A DNA stretch of 64,000 nt, taken from positions 29,816,477-29,880,476 of the forward strand of contig OZ007579.1 of the NCBI GenBank assembly GCA_963931925.1, read 5' to 3'. Of this stretch, positions 9,545 through 19,650 are shown piece by piece; within the stretch, counting starts at the first letter, position 1, and each line of letters starts with the position of its first letter. The stretch is from Onchidella celtica (lineage: Eukaryota > Mollusca > Gastropoda > Systellommatophora > Onchidiidae). The translations under genes were made by a program, and so were the position numbers. A model generated the notes under the pieces. The model ran no database searches. It was not told the origin of the DNA and saw only the letters and a list, made by a program, of their open reading frames with translations.

Positions 9545-12401
9545 CATCATCATCATTGCCTTTCTCACCCTGGATCAGGGTATAGGCCACCAACAAACAC
9601 TTTCCATCCCTCTCTATCATGGGCCAGTCTCTTTACATTATTCCAAGTCTTTCCGCTTCGTTGCACATCATTTTCTCTGGCTCTTCTCCACGTTCCGCGC
9701 GGCCTTCCTCTTGATCTCTTGCCCTGGGGATTCCAATCCAATACCTTCTTCGTGATGCTGTTTCCTGGCCTCCTGAGAGTGTGGCCGATCCATCTCCATC
9801 GCCTCCTACCAATTTCCTCTCTGACTGGGCTCTGTCTTGTTCTTTTCCATACAATTTCATTGCTGACCTTGTCTGTCCATCTGATCTTAAGTAGCTTCCT
9901 CAAACATCTGTTGATGAAAACTTGGATTCTCTTTATGCAGGCCTGGGATGCATTCCAAGTCTCACATCCATACAACAGGACTGACTTCACGTTCGAGTTG
10001 AATATCCTCAGCTTTGTTTTTAGAGATATATCCTTGGTTCTCCAAATCTTGCTTAAGGACGTAAAAGCTGCCTGTGCCTTTCCAATTCGTGCTTTGACTT
10101 CTGCCTCTGTTCCTCCCTTATTGTCAATGATACTACCAAGATAGCAGAAGGACTCTACATCTTCCAGTGGTTGATCTCCTACTCTGTCTTGTGCGCTTGG
10201 GGGTGCAACAATTTTTAGGACCTTCGACTTCGCAGGATGTATCCTCAATCCAATAGATTCTGAAATTTTGTTTAGAGCTGTAGTCTTTGCTTGCATCTGG
10301 TCGTGTGTGTGCGACAATAGTGCCAAGTCATCTGCAAAATCTAGATCGTCCAGCTGTGTCCATGGGGTCCATTGTATGCCATTTCTTCCTCCACTGGTGG
10401 TTTCTTTCATAAGCCAATCAATCACCAGGACAAACAGAAATGGGGACAGCAAACAACCCTGCCTAACACCAGTCTTGATATCAAAGCTGTCAGTAAGCTC
10501 GCCATCGTGTACGACTCTGCAACTTGTCCCCTCGTACATGCTCTTGATAAGGTTCACCATCTTCTCTGGGATTCCATAATGTCTCAATATTCTCCACAGT
10601 GTTTCTCTATCGATGCTATCAAAGGCCTTCTCGTAGTCAAGGAAGTTCACTATCAGTTGGGAGTTCCACTCTAGCGACTGCTCTACTATGATTCTCAGCG
10701 TGGCGATCTGGTCGGTGGTTGATCGATTACTCCTGAAACCAGCTTGCTCCTCACGAAGTTTTTGGTCTGTTGCATTCTGTATTCGCTTGAGAATAATCCG
10801 GTTGAAAACCTTTCCTGGGATGGAGAGAAGTGTGATTCCTCTGTAGTTACTACAATTGCTGAGGTCCCCTTTTTTTGGAAGCTTCACGAGGTGTCCTTCC
10901 TTCCAGTCCTTTGGAAACTTGCCTCCGATCCAAATCCTCGAGAATAGCGAGTGCAGACCCTCTGCAGCCCCAGCAGCATCTGCCTTCAGCGCCTCTGGTG
11001 GGATCTGATCTGGTCCAGCTGCCTTGCCTCGATTTAACTGCTTTATGGCATCATTAATCTCTGCTTTAGTCGGAGGGTCGCAACTGATCGGTAAATCATT
11101 TCTTGCGGGTAGAATGTCGGGTGGGTTGCTTGGTGGAGGTCTGTTCAAGAGGCTGTTAAAATGTTCTATCCATCTTTTTGCCTGAGCTTCCTTTCCAAAA
11201 ATAGCCTTCCTGTTGTAATCCTTGACAGGAACTTCAGGTTTTCCATATTTTCCAGCAAGAGTCTTTGTAGTCTGGTAGAGGATCCTCATGTGTCCTGCTG
11301 TTGCTGCCTTCTCTGCTTTCTCTGCTAACATTCCTATGAACTCCTCTTTGTCTTTTTTAATTGATTTTTTTACCTCTTTAGCTGATGCTCGGTACTCTTC
11401 CTGGTTACCAACTCTTGAGCTTCTAGTACGACTTGCATTTACCTGTTCTTTTAGGTCTCTTCTTATCCTTATCAAGTCCAGTGAATTTTGACTGATCCAT
11501 TCCTTGTGTTCCACTTTCTTTTCCCCAAGAACATCCTGGCATGTCGATGTAAATACTCCTTTTACCTTAGCCCAGTGAGTCTCCAAATCTACTGTCTCTT
11601 CGAGGTCAACAAGGGGTTTGAATCTATTCCTCAGTGTTAGCTGGAACTCTTCCTTCTTGTCTCCATCCAGAAGGCTCACTTGAAACTTTCTCCTCTTTGT
11701 TCCTGCTCTGGTACCTTGTTTCTTGAGGCGGAGTTTGAGTCTTGCCAGCAGCATGTGATGGTCAGATCCAACATCAGCTCCTCTCTGTACTATGACATCC
11801 TCCAGTGAGCGTCTGAATCGTCGGGTGATGCAAAAGTGGTCAATCTGGTTTTCAGTTACTCCATCCGGTGAAATCCAAGTGGCCTTATGGATCCTCTTGT
11901 GTGGGAATACTGAACCTCCAATCACATAGCTGTTAAATGCGCAGAAACTTGCAAACCGCTCTCCATTCTCATTCATTTGTCCCAAACCATTGCACCCCAT
12001 AATGTCCTCATACCCTGTATTGTCCTGTCCTATCTTGGCATTGGCGTCTCCCATTATAATGTTCACATCTTTTCTTGGCAATGTGTCAACTATTTCCTGA
12101 AGCTGGTTGTAGAAATCGTCCTTGTCCTCATCGGTTGCTTCATTTGTTGGGGCGTATATCTGCACAATGTTCATGTTGATGTTCTTGTTCTTTGTAGTAA
12201 ATGATGCCAATATAATTCTCCTTCCGTAGGGTTCCCATCCCCTCAGTGACTTCTGGGCGTGCTTGCTCAAGATGATCGCTACTCCTTCTGTATGCTTTTT
12301 GTCCTCCCTTCCAGAATACAAAATCTTTTCCCCAGAATTAAGTTGTTTCAGTCCGGACTGTATCCAGCGGGTCTCGCTAACTCCAAGTATGTGCAGGCTG
12401 T
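9545..12401 (-). mobile_element. 5'-truncated RTE-like non-LTR retrotransposon (LINE)
   Basis: A 2857-bp insertion bounded by perfect 75-bp direct repeats. In the minus orientation it begins inside the endonuclease coding region, encodes the rest of endonuclease plus RT, and ends about 20 bp after the stop codon in a short (TGA)n/(ATG)n tail. A very short 3' UTR with a microsatellite-like tail and an APE-type endonuclease fused to RT are features of the RTE clade. The perfect flanking repeats and open frame imply a recent insertion. 5' truncation is the usual outcome of target-primed reverse transcription, and this copy cannot be autonomous. Confidence 0.92.
9565..12399 (-). CDS. LINE endonuclease-reverse transcriptase, 5'-truncated
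   Basis: One open frame runs from the truncation point to a TGA at 9565. The first ATG-like position (12321) is actually TTG. The frame continues upstream through an SETRW motif, the conserved Glu of APE-type endonucleases, so no true start is present. From residue 1 at 12321, the endonuclease part has GDANAKIG (91-98), an NQIDHF block (159-164) and the SDHH catalytic motif (186-189). RT blocks follow: KAAGPDQIP (433-441), NYRGITLLS (492-500), AGFR (527-530), LDYEKAFDS (561-569), GVRQGCLLSP (618-627) and the FADD active site (662-665). The C-terminal tail, rich in R/W and G/K (RWRWIGHTLRR then GKRSRGRPRGTW), is typical of RTE-like proteins often misannotated as craniofacial development protein 2. 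The RT domain looks intact, and only the endonuclease N-terminus is missing. It is a retrotransposon protein, not a host gene. Confidence 0.93.
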   Translation of the reverse strand, partial: SLHILGVSETRWIQSGLKQLNSGEKILYSGREDKKHTEGVAIILSKHAQKSLRGWEPYGRRIILASFTTKNKNINMNIVQIYAPTNEATDEDKDDFYNQLQEIVDTLPRKDVNIIMGDANAKIGQDNTGYEDIMGCNGLGQMNENGERFASFCAFNSYVIGGSVFPHKRIHKATWISPDGVTENQIDHFCITRRFRRSLEDVIVQRGADVGSDHHMLLARLKLRLKKQGTRAGTKRRKFQVSLLDGDKKEEFQLTLRNRFKPLVDLEETVDLETHWAKVKGVFTSTCQDVLGEKKVEHKEWISQNSLDLIRIRRDLKEQVNASRTRSSRVGNQEEYRASAKEVKKSIKKDKEEFIGMLAEKAEKAATAGHMRILYQTTKTLAGKYGKPEVPVKDYNRKAIFGKEAQAKRWIEHFNSLLNRPPPSNPPDILPARNDLPISCDPPTKAEINDAIKQLNRGKAAGPDQIPPEALKADAAGAAEGLHSLFSRIWIGGKFPKDWKEGHLVKLPKKGDLSNCSNYRGITLLSIPGKVFNRIILKRIQNATDQKLREEQAGFRSNRSTTDQIATLRIIVEQSLEWNSQLIVNFLDYEKAFDSIDRETLWRILRHYGIPEKMVNLIKSMYEGTSCRVVHDGELTDSFDIKTGVRQGCLLSPFLFVLVIDWLMKETTSGGRNGIQWTPWTQLDDLDFADDLALLSHTHDQMQAKTTALNKISESIGLRIHPAKSKVLKIVAPPSAQDRVGDQPLEDVESFCYLGSIIDNKGGTEAEVKARIGKAQAAFTSLSKIWRTKDISLKTKLRIFNSNVKSVLLYGCETWNASQACIKRIQVFINRCLRKLLKIRWTDKVSNEIVWKRTRQSPVREEIGRRRWRWIGHTLRRPGNSITKKVLDWNPQGKRSRGRPRGTWRRARENDVQRSGKTWNNVKRLAHDREGWKVFVGGLYPDPG

Positions 12402-12476
12402 ATACTTTACAGGAGGAGCCAAAAAGTCTTTTATTTCAGCACAAATGGCCTTGTGACGATGAAGTTTTGAAAGTGT
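12402..12476. repeat. LINE target-site duplication, right copy (75 bp)
   Basis: Identical to 9470-9544. It lies at the truncated 5' end of the minus-strand LINE. Confidence 0.95.
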
Positions 12477-12598
12477 GCTATTCGATTATTTTTCGGCGTA
12501 GGAGTCTATAATCAAGATCATTCGATGGGGCTCTGAATGTTCTTGAATATCTTTGAAATACATTTACTTATTTATTTTTTGTTTTTGTTTGTTACTAC

Positions 12599-14166
12599 TG
12601 TAACAGGGTGACAGGTTGGCAAGGTATAAATAGCGTGGGAAGATAGTTGACGGCGGGGAGACAGAGTTATTGTATGCCAGAGGGGGAAAGTAGGGAATGT
12701 TTACTTGACCGCCGTACTTGACGATCAGATCACCTGGGAATTGCTTGGGGGGTAGAGATGCTTCAATAGTATTTGACGTGGAGCCGACGGGGGTGGCTAT
12801 TAGGATAACTAATGTACACTCGGTGAGCGTCTTGAGACGCTACCCGACTGGGTATAAATCCCCGAACGCTCCTTCCAACTTCAGACCGCTGAGAGCACTC
12901 ACCAGCTTCGTGCCGAAGAGGAGACCACCACTGCAACTGTAACTTCGTACTAGTCTTGTGAGTGGGGAAGGTCAGGGAACCCGCAAACATCCTTTGTCAG
13001 AGCGTGGTATCTTTCGTATCTTGTCGGCATTTGAGCTGTTGCTGGGTGGTAAGTTAATTGTACGATGTATGTGTATTTTACTTAATGTTCATAATTGTAG
13101 AACCTAAATCTAGTGGGTTTACTTTGGTATAACTACTGCCTCAGAGAGAGTCACGGAAACGCCGTTACATATCGTCGCTATGGTGCAAGACTCCTGTAAC
13201 TAACATTTTTGGCCAAAATCACTTTTTTCATTCTTTGGGTCTGAAAATCCATAGCGCACCTTATGTCAAAAGCTCGTAGCTCAATTCTTATAAATAACGA
13301 TATTGCAATATCAAGTTCATTGTCTTTACAATATTACATAAGCCAAAGAAAATCAGTTTATTGGCTCTCCTGTAAAATTTTTGAAGTGTCAGTTACAGGA
13401 GTCTTGCAGCATAGCGACGATATGTGTTACGAAACCTTATAGGATGGGGTCTGTTAGAGAGAGCGTTATTCTTCGTGGGGAACGTGTAAATATCATTAAA
13501 ACTGTATTGATCGTTTATTCTATTGCCTATATGGGAGCCTATGGAGTATGGGAGCTGCAGCCTGACTTATAACAGTGTCAGCGGTTAAAAGTATTAATGA
13601 TGAATATCCGTCATGGAGTAAGTATGGAAGTCATGCCTTCCAGCAGTAGATTAGGAAGTTGCGATTGTTTTTCTACAGAGGAGGAAGAACAACACCTTCT
13701 TGGCTTCTCAACTTCTTGTACTTTGATTAACGACATCGTGGCTTCTTGGTTTCCCGACCTATTGGTACCTGCCGATACCTGTTGATCTAACTGCGCAGTC
13801 AAGCCAGAGTAGAGAGGAAGAACCAGTGCCCAGATAGCGCCATACACCCCTAAAGGAGAGGTTTCCTTATGCTGAATGTACCCGTGTGTTTTATAAAATG
13901 TGCTAGAAATTGAATATTACGGAGCCTTTTAATTATCATGTACTGATTTGCATCAACTTCATTCCATCGAAATTCACATGAAATTGTATGACCTATGTTC
14001 CTATTATTATTGAATGAATTAATAATTATTGTATATATATAAGCAATACAGATATCGTTTGTTATAACTTATAGAAGAGAGATAGTCGATTATTTAGTGT
14101 GTTTGTGCCGTGCCCATCACGGCTGGTGTCAGAAGAAAGTTAGTGAGAGAAAGTGGAAACATCACA
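12599..14166 (+). mobile_element. Candidate solo LTR or LTR remnant containing a MITE
   Basis: Begins TGTAACAGGGTGACAGG and carries a TATA-like TATAAATA 26 bp in and another TATAAAT at 12852. A possible end is ACATCACA at 14166. The 5 bp outside each end are ACTAC (12594-12598 and 14167-14171), compatible with an LTR target duplication. A stretch matching a tRNA-Leu-type primer site (TGGTGTCAGAAG, 14124-14135) offers an alternative LTR end near 14119. A 259-bp MITE (13167-13425) is inserted in it. The boundary evidence is weaker than for the other LTRs here. Confidence 0.45.
13167..13425. mobile_element. MITE with 39-bp terminal inverted repeats
   Basis: Ends begin ACATATCGTCGCTATG and pair over about 39 bp with two mismatches. 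The left arm is 13167-13205 and the right arm 13387-13425. Both sides are flanked by GTT (13164-13166 and 13426-13428), a possible 3-bp target duplication. It has no coding capacity and its superfamily is not certain. An ORF-free 180-bp centre separates the arms. Confidence 0.8.
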
Positions 14167-14294
14167 ACTACAGTCTTAGGGAAAACGGTGACGATATTAT
14201 ATTTGTTATTTTTTTATCCCTCGTTGTTGGTGTCATACTTTGATATTAGGCTCGGCGAGCACTAGCCGATTTTGATCGCCAACTAGTTGGATAC

Positions 14295-15502
14295 TGTCAC
14301 GATCACGTGCGTGAAGATGGTCACGACCACGTGTGTGATGAGTACCTAACTTATTTACCTTTCAAACCCAGCTAACAAGCCAAGCAAGCAGACCAGCGAT
14401 CAACGGACACATGGAGTGAGGTTTAAATTAAACGATATTTAATTATAAATGCATGACAAAACTTATGTCAAAACATTCAACTCATGATAATCACATACAT
14501 AATCACAAAAACAGAGATATTACAAATTTACTCTTGGGGATCATGGCTATTCTCTATTCCCCGTTTCGCATCTAGATCTAATCCCTCTGTCTATAAACTT
14601 AACTACGTATACTTAATAGTCTCTGTCAACAGCTGCCCTCCTCGTTGATGCAGTTTCACTTCTCCAGAGTTCACACAATCCTTTCTAGATCTTTAATTTC
14701 GACGATAAAAGGGGAAACAGACGTCCCTGGCTTCACACAAATAAGAACACACAGTTCACACCCGCCATCGTAGATTACTAGCTCCTTGAGGGGTTATCAT
14801 CCCGTCCTCAGGACTCTTCTTCTTCTGCAACCACACAGCACATCGACGGTTCACACCCGCCACCGCAAATCACGAGCTTCTGATGGGTTCCCATCCTATA
14901 ATCAGAACTCCTCAACTTCTGGTACCCATGGCACGACCTTCCACTTGTCGCCCGGACCGATTAAATTCTTCTTATTGGGAAATACATGTGAACATCATGG
15001 ATCCCTCACACACCTAACACTTCTGGTCCCCACTGGCACGACCTTCCACTTGTCGCCCGGACCGATAAATTCTGCGTCTTCCTTTAGGAATGAATAACTT
15101 GGGAACCTCATAGATTCCTCACATACATAACACCCCTGGTCCCCATGGCACGACTTTCCACTTGTCGCCCGGACCACTTCTCTCTCCGTCTTCCTCTAGG
15201 AATGAATAATTTGGGAACCACGTGTGTCGAGCTTCTCCTCTACTTATACTCCCGAGGTCTTTGCACACGCGACTAGTTTAAAGCGAGTCGTGTGTATCTA
15301 TTCACGCTCGTCAACAATGTTAAAAACCGTGTTTTCCCCTGCTAAGCTCACCCCCCTAGACTCGTGGCGCACAAGGCCACCGACCTTCCTCGTGATATTT
15401 AATCTTTCATGCTCGACAACAACTTTAAACTCCCCTTCTCCCCTACTAAGTTTACCCCCTCTATACTCGTGGCGTACAAGGTCATCAACCTTAATCGTGA
15501 CA
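14295..15502. mobile_element. Solo LTR, 1208 bp, with ATAC target duplication
   Basis: Starts TGTCACGATCACG and ends TTAATCGTGACA, giving inverted termini TGTCACGAT/ATCGTGACA. It is flanked by ATAC at 14291-14294 and 15503-15506. TG...CA termini, about 1.2 kb length, a 4-bp target duplication and no coding capacity fit a solo LTR, probably Ty3/Gypsy-type. Inside are three imperfect copies of a roughly 100-bp unit with TTCCACTTGTCGCCCGGACC (about 14930-15220) and two of a unit with CTCGTGGCG (15300-15480). The orientation was not determined. Confidence 0.85.
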
Positions 15503-15504
15503 AT

Positions 15505-15774
15505 ACTGACGTCACGCATTGAGTTTCAGAGACTATCGTACCAGCCAACTAGTTGGATACTGACGTCACGCATTGAGTTTCAGAGACTATCGCACCAGCC
15601 AACTAGTTGGATACTGACGTCACGCATTGAGTTTCAGAGACTATCGTACCAGCCAACTAGTTGGATACTGACGTCACGCATTGAGTTTCAGAGACTATCG
15701 TACCAGCCAACTAGTTGGATACTGACGTCACGCATTGAGTTTCAGAGACTATCGCACCAGCCAACTAGTTGGAT
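15505..15774. repeat. 54-bp tandem array, five units
   Basis: Five contiguous 54-bp units at 15505, 15559, 15613, 15667 and 15721. They differ only at a T/C site (ATCGTACC or ATCGCACC) and are otherwise near identical. Because 54 is a multiple of 3, the plus-strand ORF shows an 18-residue protein repeat that is probably not translated. Each unit is the interior of MITE family A (TGACGTCACG to CCAACTAGTTGG). Confidence 0.95.
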
Positions 15775-15779
15775 CTCAT

Positions 15780-15895
15780 TGTGTTCTTCATGTTTCTTCT
15801 GATTTTGTTTTTGTTTTTTTGTACTTTGTATCCATTTTCCCATGCAAGGCCACAGTCCTTTTATCCACTACAATAACAATGCTGTAACAGCTGGT
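15780..15895. repeat. Dispersed repeat family J, copy 2
   Basis: Directly follows the family A array and matches 7728-7829 (CTTCTGATTTTG, TTTTTGTACTTTG, AAGGCCACAGTCCTTTTAT, AATGCTGTAACAG). Confidence 0.5.
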
Positions 15896-16217
15896 GGACG
15901 AACGGCGTGTACAAGATGAAGAGATTACAGTAAGTCCAGATAAATTATGTAACATGAATATTCAGAGGTTTAGAGTACTAATGAAAACATAATGATACCT
16001 TTAATTTGAAAGACCTAGGTATCAATGTCTGACCTGACTTCATATTGAATTTTTTTAAATTATGATTTAATAGTTATTATTTCTATTACTTGTGTGATTA
16101 TTAGTGCGGTTATGTCCTTGGAAACGAAGCACTACAGCCGGGCGCAACCCACGCGAGAACAGGGCCATAGAGCGGCGTCCATCCCTGAGATATAAACAGT
16201 GCCTTGCCTGCTGGCGT
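15896..16217. other. Intergenic stretch, no gene seen
   Basis: AT-rich up to about 16100, then a GC-richer 100-bp segment before the trinucleotide array. No coding or RNA feature was recognised. Confidence 0.5.
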
Positions 16218-16545
16218 CTACTATTACTACTATTACTACTACCACCATCACCACTACCAATACTACAACTACCACCACCACTACTACTAATACTACTCTA
16301 CTACTACCGCTCCTACCACCATTACTACTGTAATATTACTACTACTACAACTACTACATTATGTACTATTACTACTACTACTATTACTACTACAACCGCC
16401 ACCACCATAACTACTACTGCTATTGAAACTACTACTACTACTACTACTTCTACTACTACTACTACTACTACTACCACTGCTATTGCTCCTACTACCACTA
16501 CCACTGCTACTACTAGAACTACTTCCACTACTACTACTACTCCTT
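16218..16545. repeat. Imperfect (ACT)n trinucleotide array
   Basis: Over 300 bp of ACT/ACC/ATT trinucleotides. The Thr-, Ser- and Val-rich ORFs on both strands are by-products. Confidence 0.95.
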
Positions 16546-16919
16546 GAGGAGCCAACGGCAATAGGTCCCAAGAAACAAACATCTCACAACCCACCCTGAC
16601 TTCTGACTTGGATCTCTGGACCTGGATGGAGGGTGTCCGGGTTGGGGGTGGGGGGGGGGGTGAACAGGGGCCACAAATGACCCCTCTCACCAATGACTCA
16701 AAACCTCAAAATTCATGACCACTGCTGGGTCATTTACAAAAGGTCAATAAACAATCCAGTCACTTGCTTGTGTTACGACTTCATCACCTTTTCGGTCTAA
16801 GCAGCAGCAGCAACAACATCATTCAACATCCGCAGCACCATTGTAAAAGTACAAGTGGTACCTGTAGAGGGATGAAGTAATGATTGGTAAGTGTTCGGAG
16901 AGTGATAGACAGAGGCCGT

Positions 16920-17455
16920 ATGAGCACTGCATGAGGGAGGGGGGGGGCGAGTGAAGAGAGAGAGGAAATTGAGAGAGGCAAAGAGAAAGAGATGGAGGAA
17001 AAAGGAGGGAGAGAACGAGAGAAAGAGAGAGGGGGTGGGCAACAGGAAAGTGAGACTAGGAGAGAGTAGAAAGAGACAGAGAGAGAGAGAGAGGGGAAAA
17101 GAGGGAGAGAAACTGGGGATAAAGGGAGAGAGACAGAGAACGAGACAGATGAGGATAAAGGGAGAGGGAGAGAAAGGGAGAGGGGGAGGGGAGGGAGGTG
17201 GAGAGCAAGAGAGAGTGTGGAAAAGAGGATAGAGTGACTAGGAGAGAGGAGAGCGAGACAGGGAGAGAGGATTAAGGTGGAGAGAGGAAGAAAGAAAACA
17301 AGAGACAGGGGCATGGATGAAGAGCGAAAGAGGGAGAGAGGAAGGAAGAGAGACATGAAAGAGGGAGATGGAGAGGGAAGCGACGAGTAGAAGAAAAGAG
17401 AGACACGGGGAGAGAGAGAGAGAGAGAGAGAAAGAAAGAGAGAGAGAGAGAGTGA

Positions 17456-17486
<31 letters not shown>

Positions 17487-17495
17487 GAAAGCCAA
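16920..17495. repeat. Long imperfect GA-rich purine tract
   Basis: Nearly 580 bp of almost pure purine on the plus strand, built from GAGAGA, GGGAGA and GAAAGA units and becoming a clean (GA)n run near 17408-17486. The overlapping ORFs in four frames are low-complexity Arg/Glu or Ser/Leu strings. Confidence 0.95.
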
Positions 17496-17797
17496 GAAGC
17501 TGCATGCTAAAAGTGCTAAGTCTATCGCATGAGCCGATTATGAAATGACTTACTCACGAAGGCTGCAAGTATTTTCCTAATGTTACACAATTTTGGCGAG
17601 TAGCGGATTATGAGGCGTAACTAACATCAGCATGCAATAGAAAACAGACTCGTTATAAAAGAGTGTTGCATAACGGGAAGGCTGTGGTGAAGCGGATGTT
17701 TGATGCTGGATGGTTCCTGAAATTAATTTACAAAGTTCTTGGCAGTGCCGTAAATCATATTTTAAAATTTATCATTCTCGTGAAGCGGGGTAAAACA

Positions 17798-17798
<1 letters not shown>

Positions 17799-17884
<86 letters not shown>

Positions 17885-18100
17885 CAGAGAGAGAGAGACA
17901 CAGACAGACAGACAGACAGACATTCAGATAGACAGACAGACAGACATTTAGATAGACAGAAATATGGACAGATAGACAGAGAGAAAGACATTAAGACAGA
18001 AGACAGATACATATGCATTCAGACAGATAAACAGAAAAGCAGACAGACAGACAAACATACAGACCGACATACATACAGACAAACTGACAGGCATATAGTC
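17799..18100. repeat. (GA)n followed by (GACA)n-type microsatellite
   Basis: (GA)n at 17799-17880 grades into (CAGA)n and degenerate variants to about 18100. The Arg/Glu- and Asp/Arg-rich ORF here is not a gene. Confidence 0.95.
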
Positions 18101-18499
18101 AAATAGATTTCAGCACGGTACCATTCCCATTATATTGATAAAGATGGCTGCGATGATTATTGTCATTATTTTGAAAACGAAAAATTATGTTCTCATTGCA
18201 CGTTCAGCGTAGAAAGGCAAGAGCAAAAATCAGTCAACAGAAGGAGAGATAAAAGAAGAAAGGACAGAGGAAAATGAAACCAACAGGGCAGGAGGCTTTC
18301 ATTAAGACTATCCCTCATACACACCTCCCATCTCTCTTCTCTTGTTGTTCTTCTTTCTTAAAATGTGGACAATGACTTGACATTGAAATTCCACAGTATC
18401 CCGCATCCAAAACATAACTCGAAACCAGCAAGATCATCCTTTTCTGATCCAGTAGAGCATGCGAGGCCCGTATCCTCTATGTAGTCGTTTATTATTAAA
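18101..18499. other. Intergenic stretch, no gene seen
   Basis: No conserved coding segment, RNA gene or transposon end was recognised. Confidence 0.5.
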
Positions 18500-18872
18500 A
18501 CTGGATCTAACAGGCCACACGAGGTACAATTCGGTAGGTTTTATTGTTGTTCTTATCGTTGTTATTTTGGAAGACTGGGTCTGTTAGACCCATGAGGTAC
18601 AAATCGGTCGTCTGTAGTAGTTTTTCTCTATTTCAGAAGTCTGGGTTTCACAGACCCCACGAGGTTCAAATCGGTCGTGTTCAGTGGTTTTTAGCCTAGT
18701 TGAGAAATCTGGGTCTAAAAGACCCCACGAGGTACAAATTGGTCGTGTTAGGTGGTTTTCTCTATTTCAAAAGACTGGGTCTGAAAGTCCCCATGAGGTA
18801 GCGAATCGGCAGTGCTTGGTATTTTTTCACTATTCGAGAGTTTGGGTTTGACAGCCCCTATGGGATACGAAT
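18500..18872. repeat. Degenerate tandem repeat, about 65-bp units
   Basis: About five to six diverged units, each with CTGGGTCT then ACCCCACGAGGTACAAATCGG then a T-rich spacer. Unit starts lie near 18500, 18571, 18637, 18705, 18772 and 18838. Divergence between units is high, so it is old. Confidence 0.8.
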
Positions 18873-19139
18873 CAGAATGTGAACCAAGGAGATTAAGCTT
18901 GCTCCTGGTAAATAAAGTCTTCAAAAAAGCCCCTTTATACCTGTTATTTTGCACGGTAAGAGTTGATGATACCAGGTGAACAGTTAGAAACTTGGGGTCA
19001 TTGAAAGGACAGTTTTTACTGACGGGTCAAGGTTCCTTTAGCCCTAGTCAGTCCTTTTATGACAATAGCCACAGGTGTGTCTGTGTTTTGGTATATCTGC
19101 CTACCTGTGGTTAAATGTACAATTGACTATAGGTATAGA

Positions 19140-19440
19140 GCAATGGTTCTTAAACTTTTAAAACTTCTTTCCCCACTAGAATCCATCGAGACTTTAGTTC
19201 TGTCTCCATTTTCTGGAAAAACTGGAGATCTTTTAGTAAGTAGAAGAGATGTAACAAATGCACACCTTGACACAAGTTCAAAATGCACTGCGGCACTTAT
19301 CAAGCTGCTTCGCTGTCGCGATTTATTCTAACTCCTTATTGTTTTACTAAAGCCACAAACGTTTAACGTCGAATTTCCCAGTCGCGCGAAAAGTGGAGTT
19401 GGAACAAACAAAAGCTAAGGTCGCGCCATGTCGAATAGCT
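19140..19440. repeat. Dispersed repeat family C, copy 2
   Basis: Same block order as 2515-2770: GATCTTTTAGTAAGTAG, CACCTTGACAC, GCGGCACTTATCAAGCTG, ACGTTTAACGTCGAATTTC, AGTGGAGTTGGAACAAAC. Confidence 0.6.
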
Positions 19441-19479
19441 ATGTCTGCCGCAGTCGGTGGCATATAAGACTGGTGGCGG

Positions 19480-19650
19480 ATTTAGTCAATTCTGTTTTGT
19501 CTCGGTGTAAGTGTGGGATGTTAAAACAGGCTCTTGGGCACAGGCGAGACTGAAATAAGTCTGTCTCAAGAGTTCTGGCGTGTTAAACATGTCTTCGATA
19601 GAGTGGAGGAAAAAATAGACCTCGCTCAGTGAATCGAAATAGGTGCCAAA
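19480..19650. repeat. Dispersed repeat family H, copy 1
   Basis: Begins near CAATTCTGTTTTGTCTCGG and contains GGCGAGACTGAAATAAG and GTCTCAAGAGTTCTGG. The same blocks occur at 29030-29161 and 42735-42955, and reversed at 32365-32585. Confidence 0.55.

Larger units (their letters stand above)
14252..15775. mobile_element. Palindromic MITE family A, copy 3, split by a solo LTR
   Basis: The family A left end (GCACTAGCCGATTTTGATCG) occupies 14260-14294, is interrupted by a 1208-bp LTR, then resumes at 15503 and runs into five tandem 54-bp units made of the MITE interior. The usual right terminal half is missing after 15775. Removing the LTR and one ATAC copy restores a continuous MITE sequence, so the insertion came after the MITE. 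Confidence 0.85.

Noticed and set aside
9719-10144. Plus-strand ORFs opposite the LINE
   Set aside because: They are antisense shadows of the minus-strand RT coding sequence with no domain of their own.
13164-13169. LTR end at GTTACA (13169) for the unit starting at 12599
   Set aside because: TGTAAC/GTTACA look paired, but the flanks do not match and the last bases belong to the TIR of the inserted MITE.
15505-15774. CRISPR-like regular array
   Set aside because: There are no unique spacers. The whole 54-bp unit is repeated, and the context is a eukaryotic transposon nest.
15224-15802. 192-residue ORF with an 18-residue protein repeat
   Set aside because: It spans a solo LTR end and a 54-bp MITE-derived array. 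The repeat is in frame only because 54 is divisible by three.
16325-16693. Val- and Ser-rich minus-strand ORFs
   Set aside because: These are products of the (ACT)n trinucleotide array.
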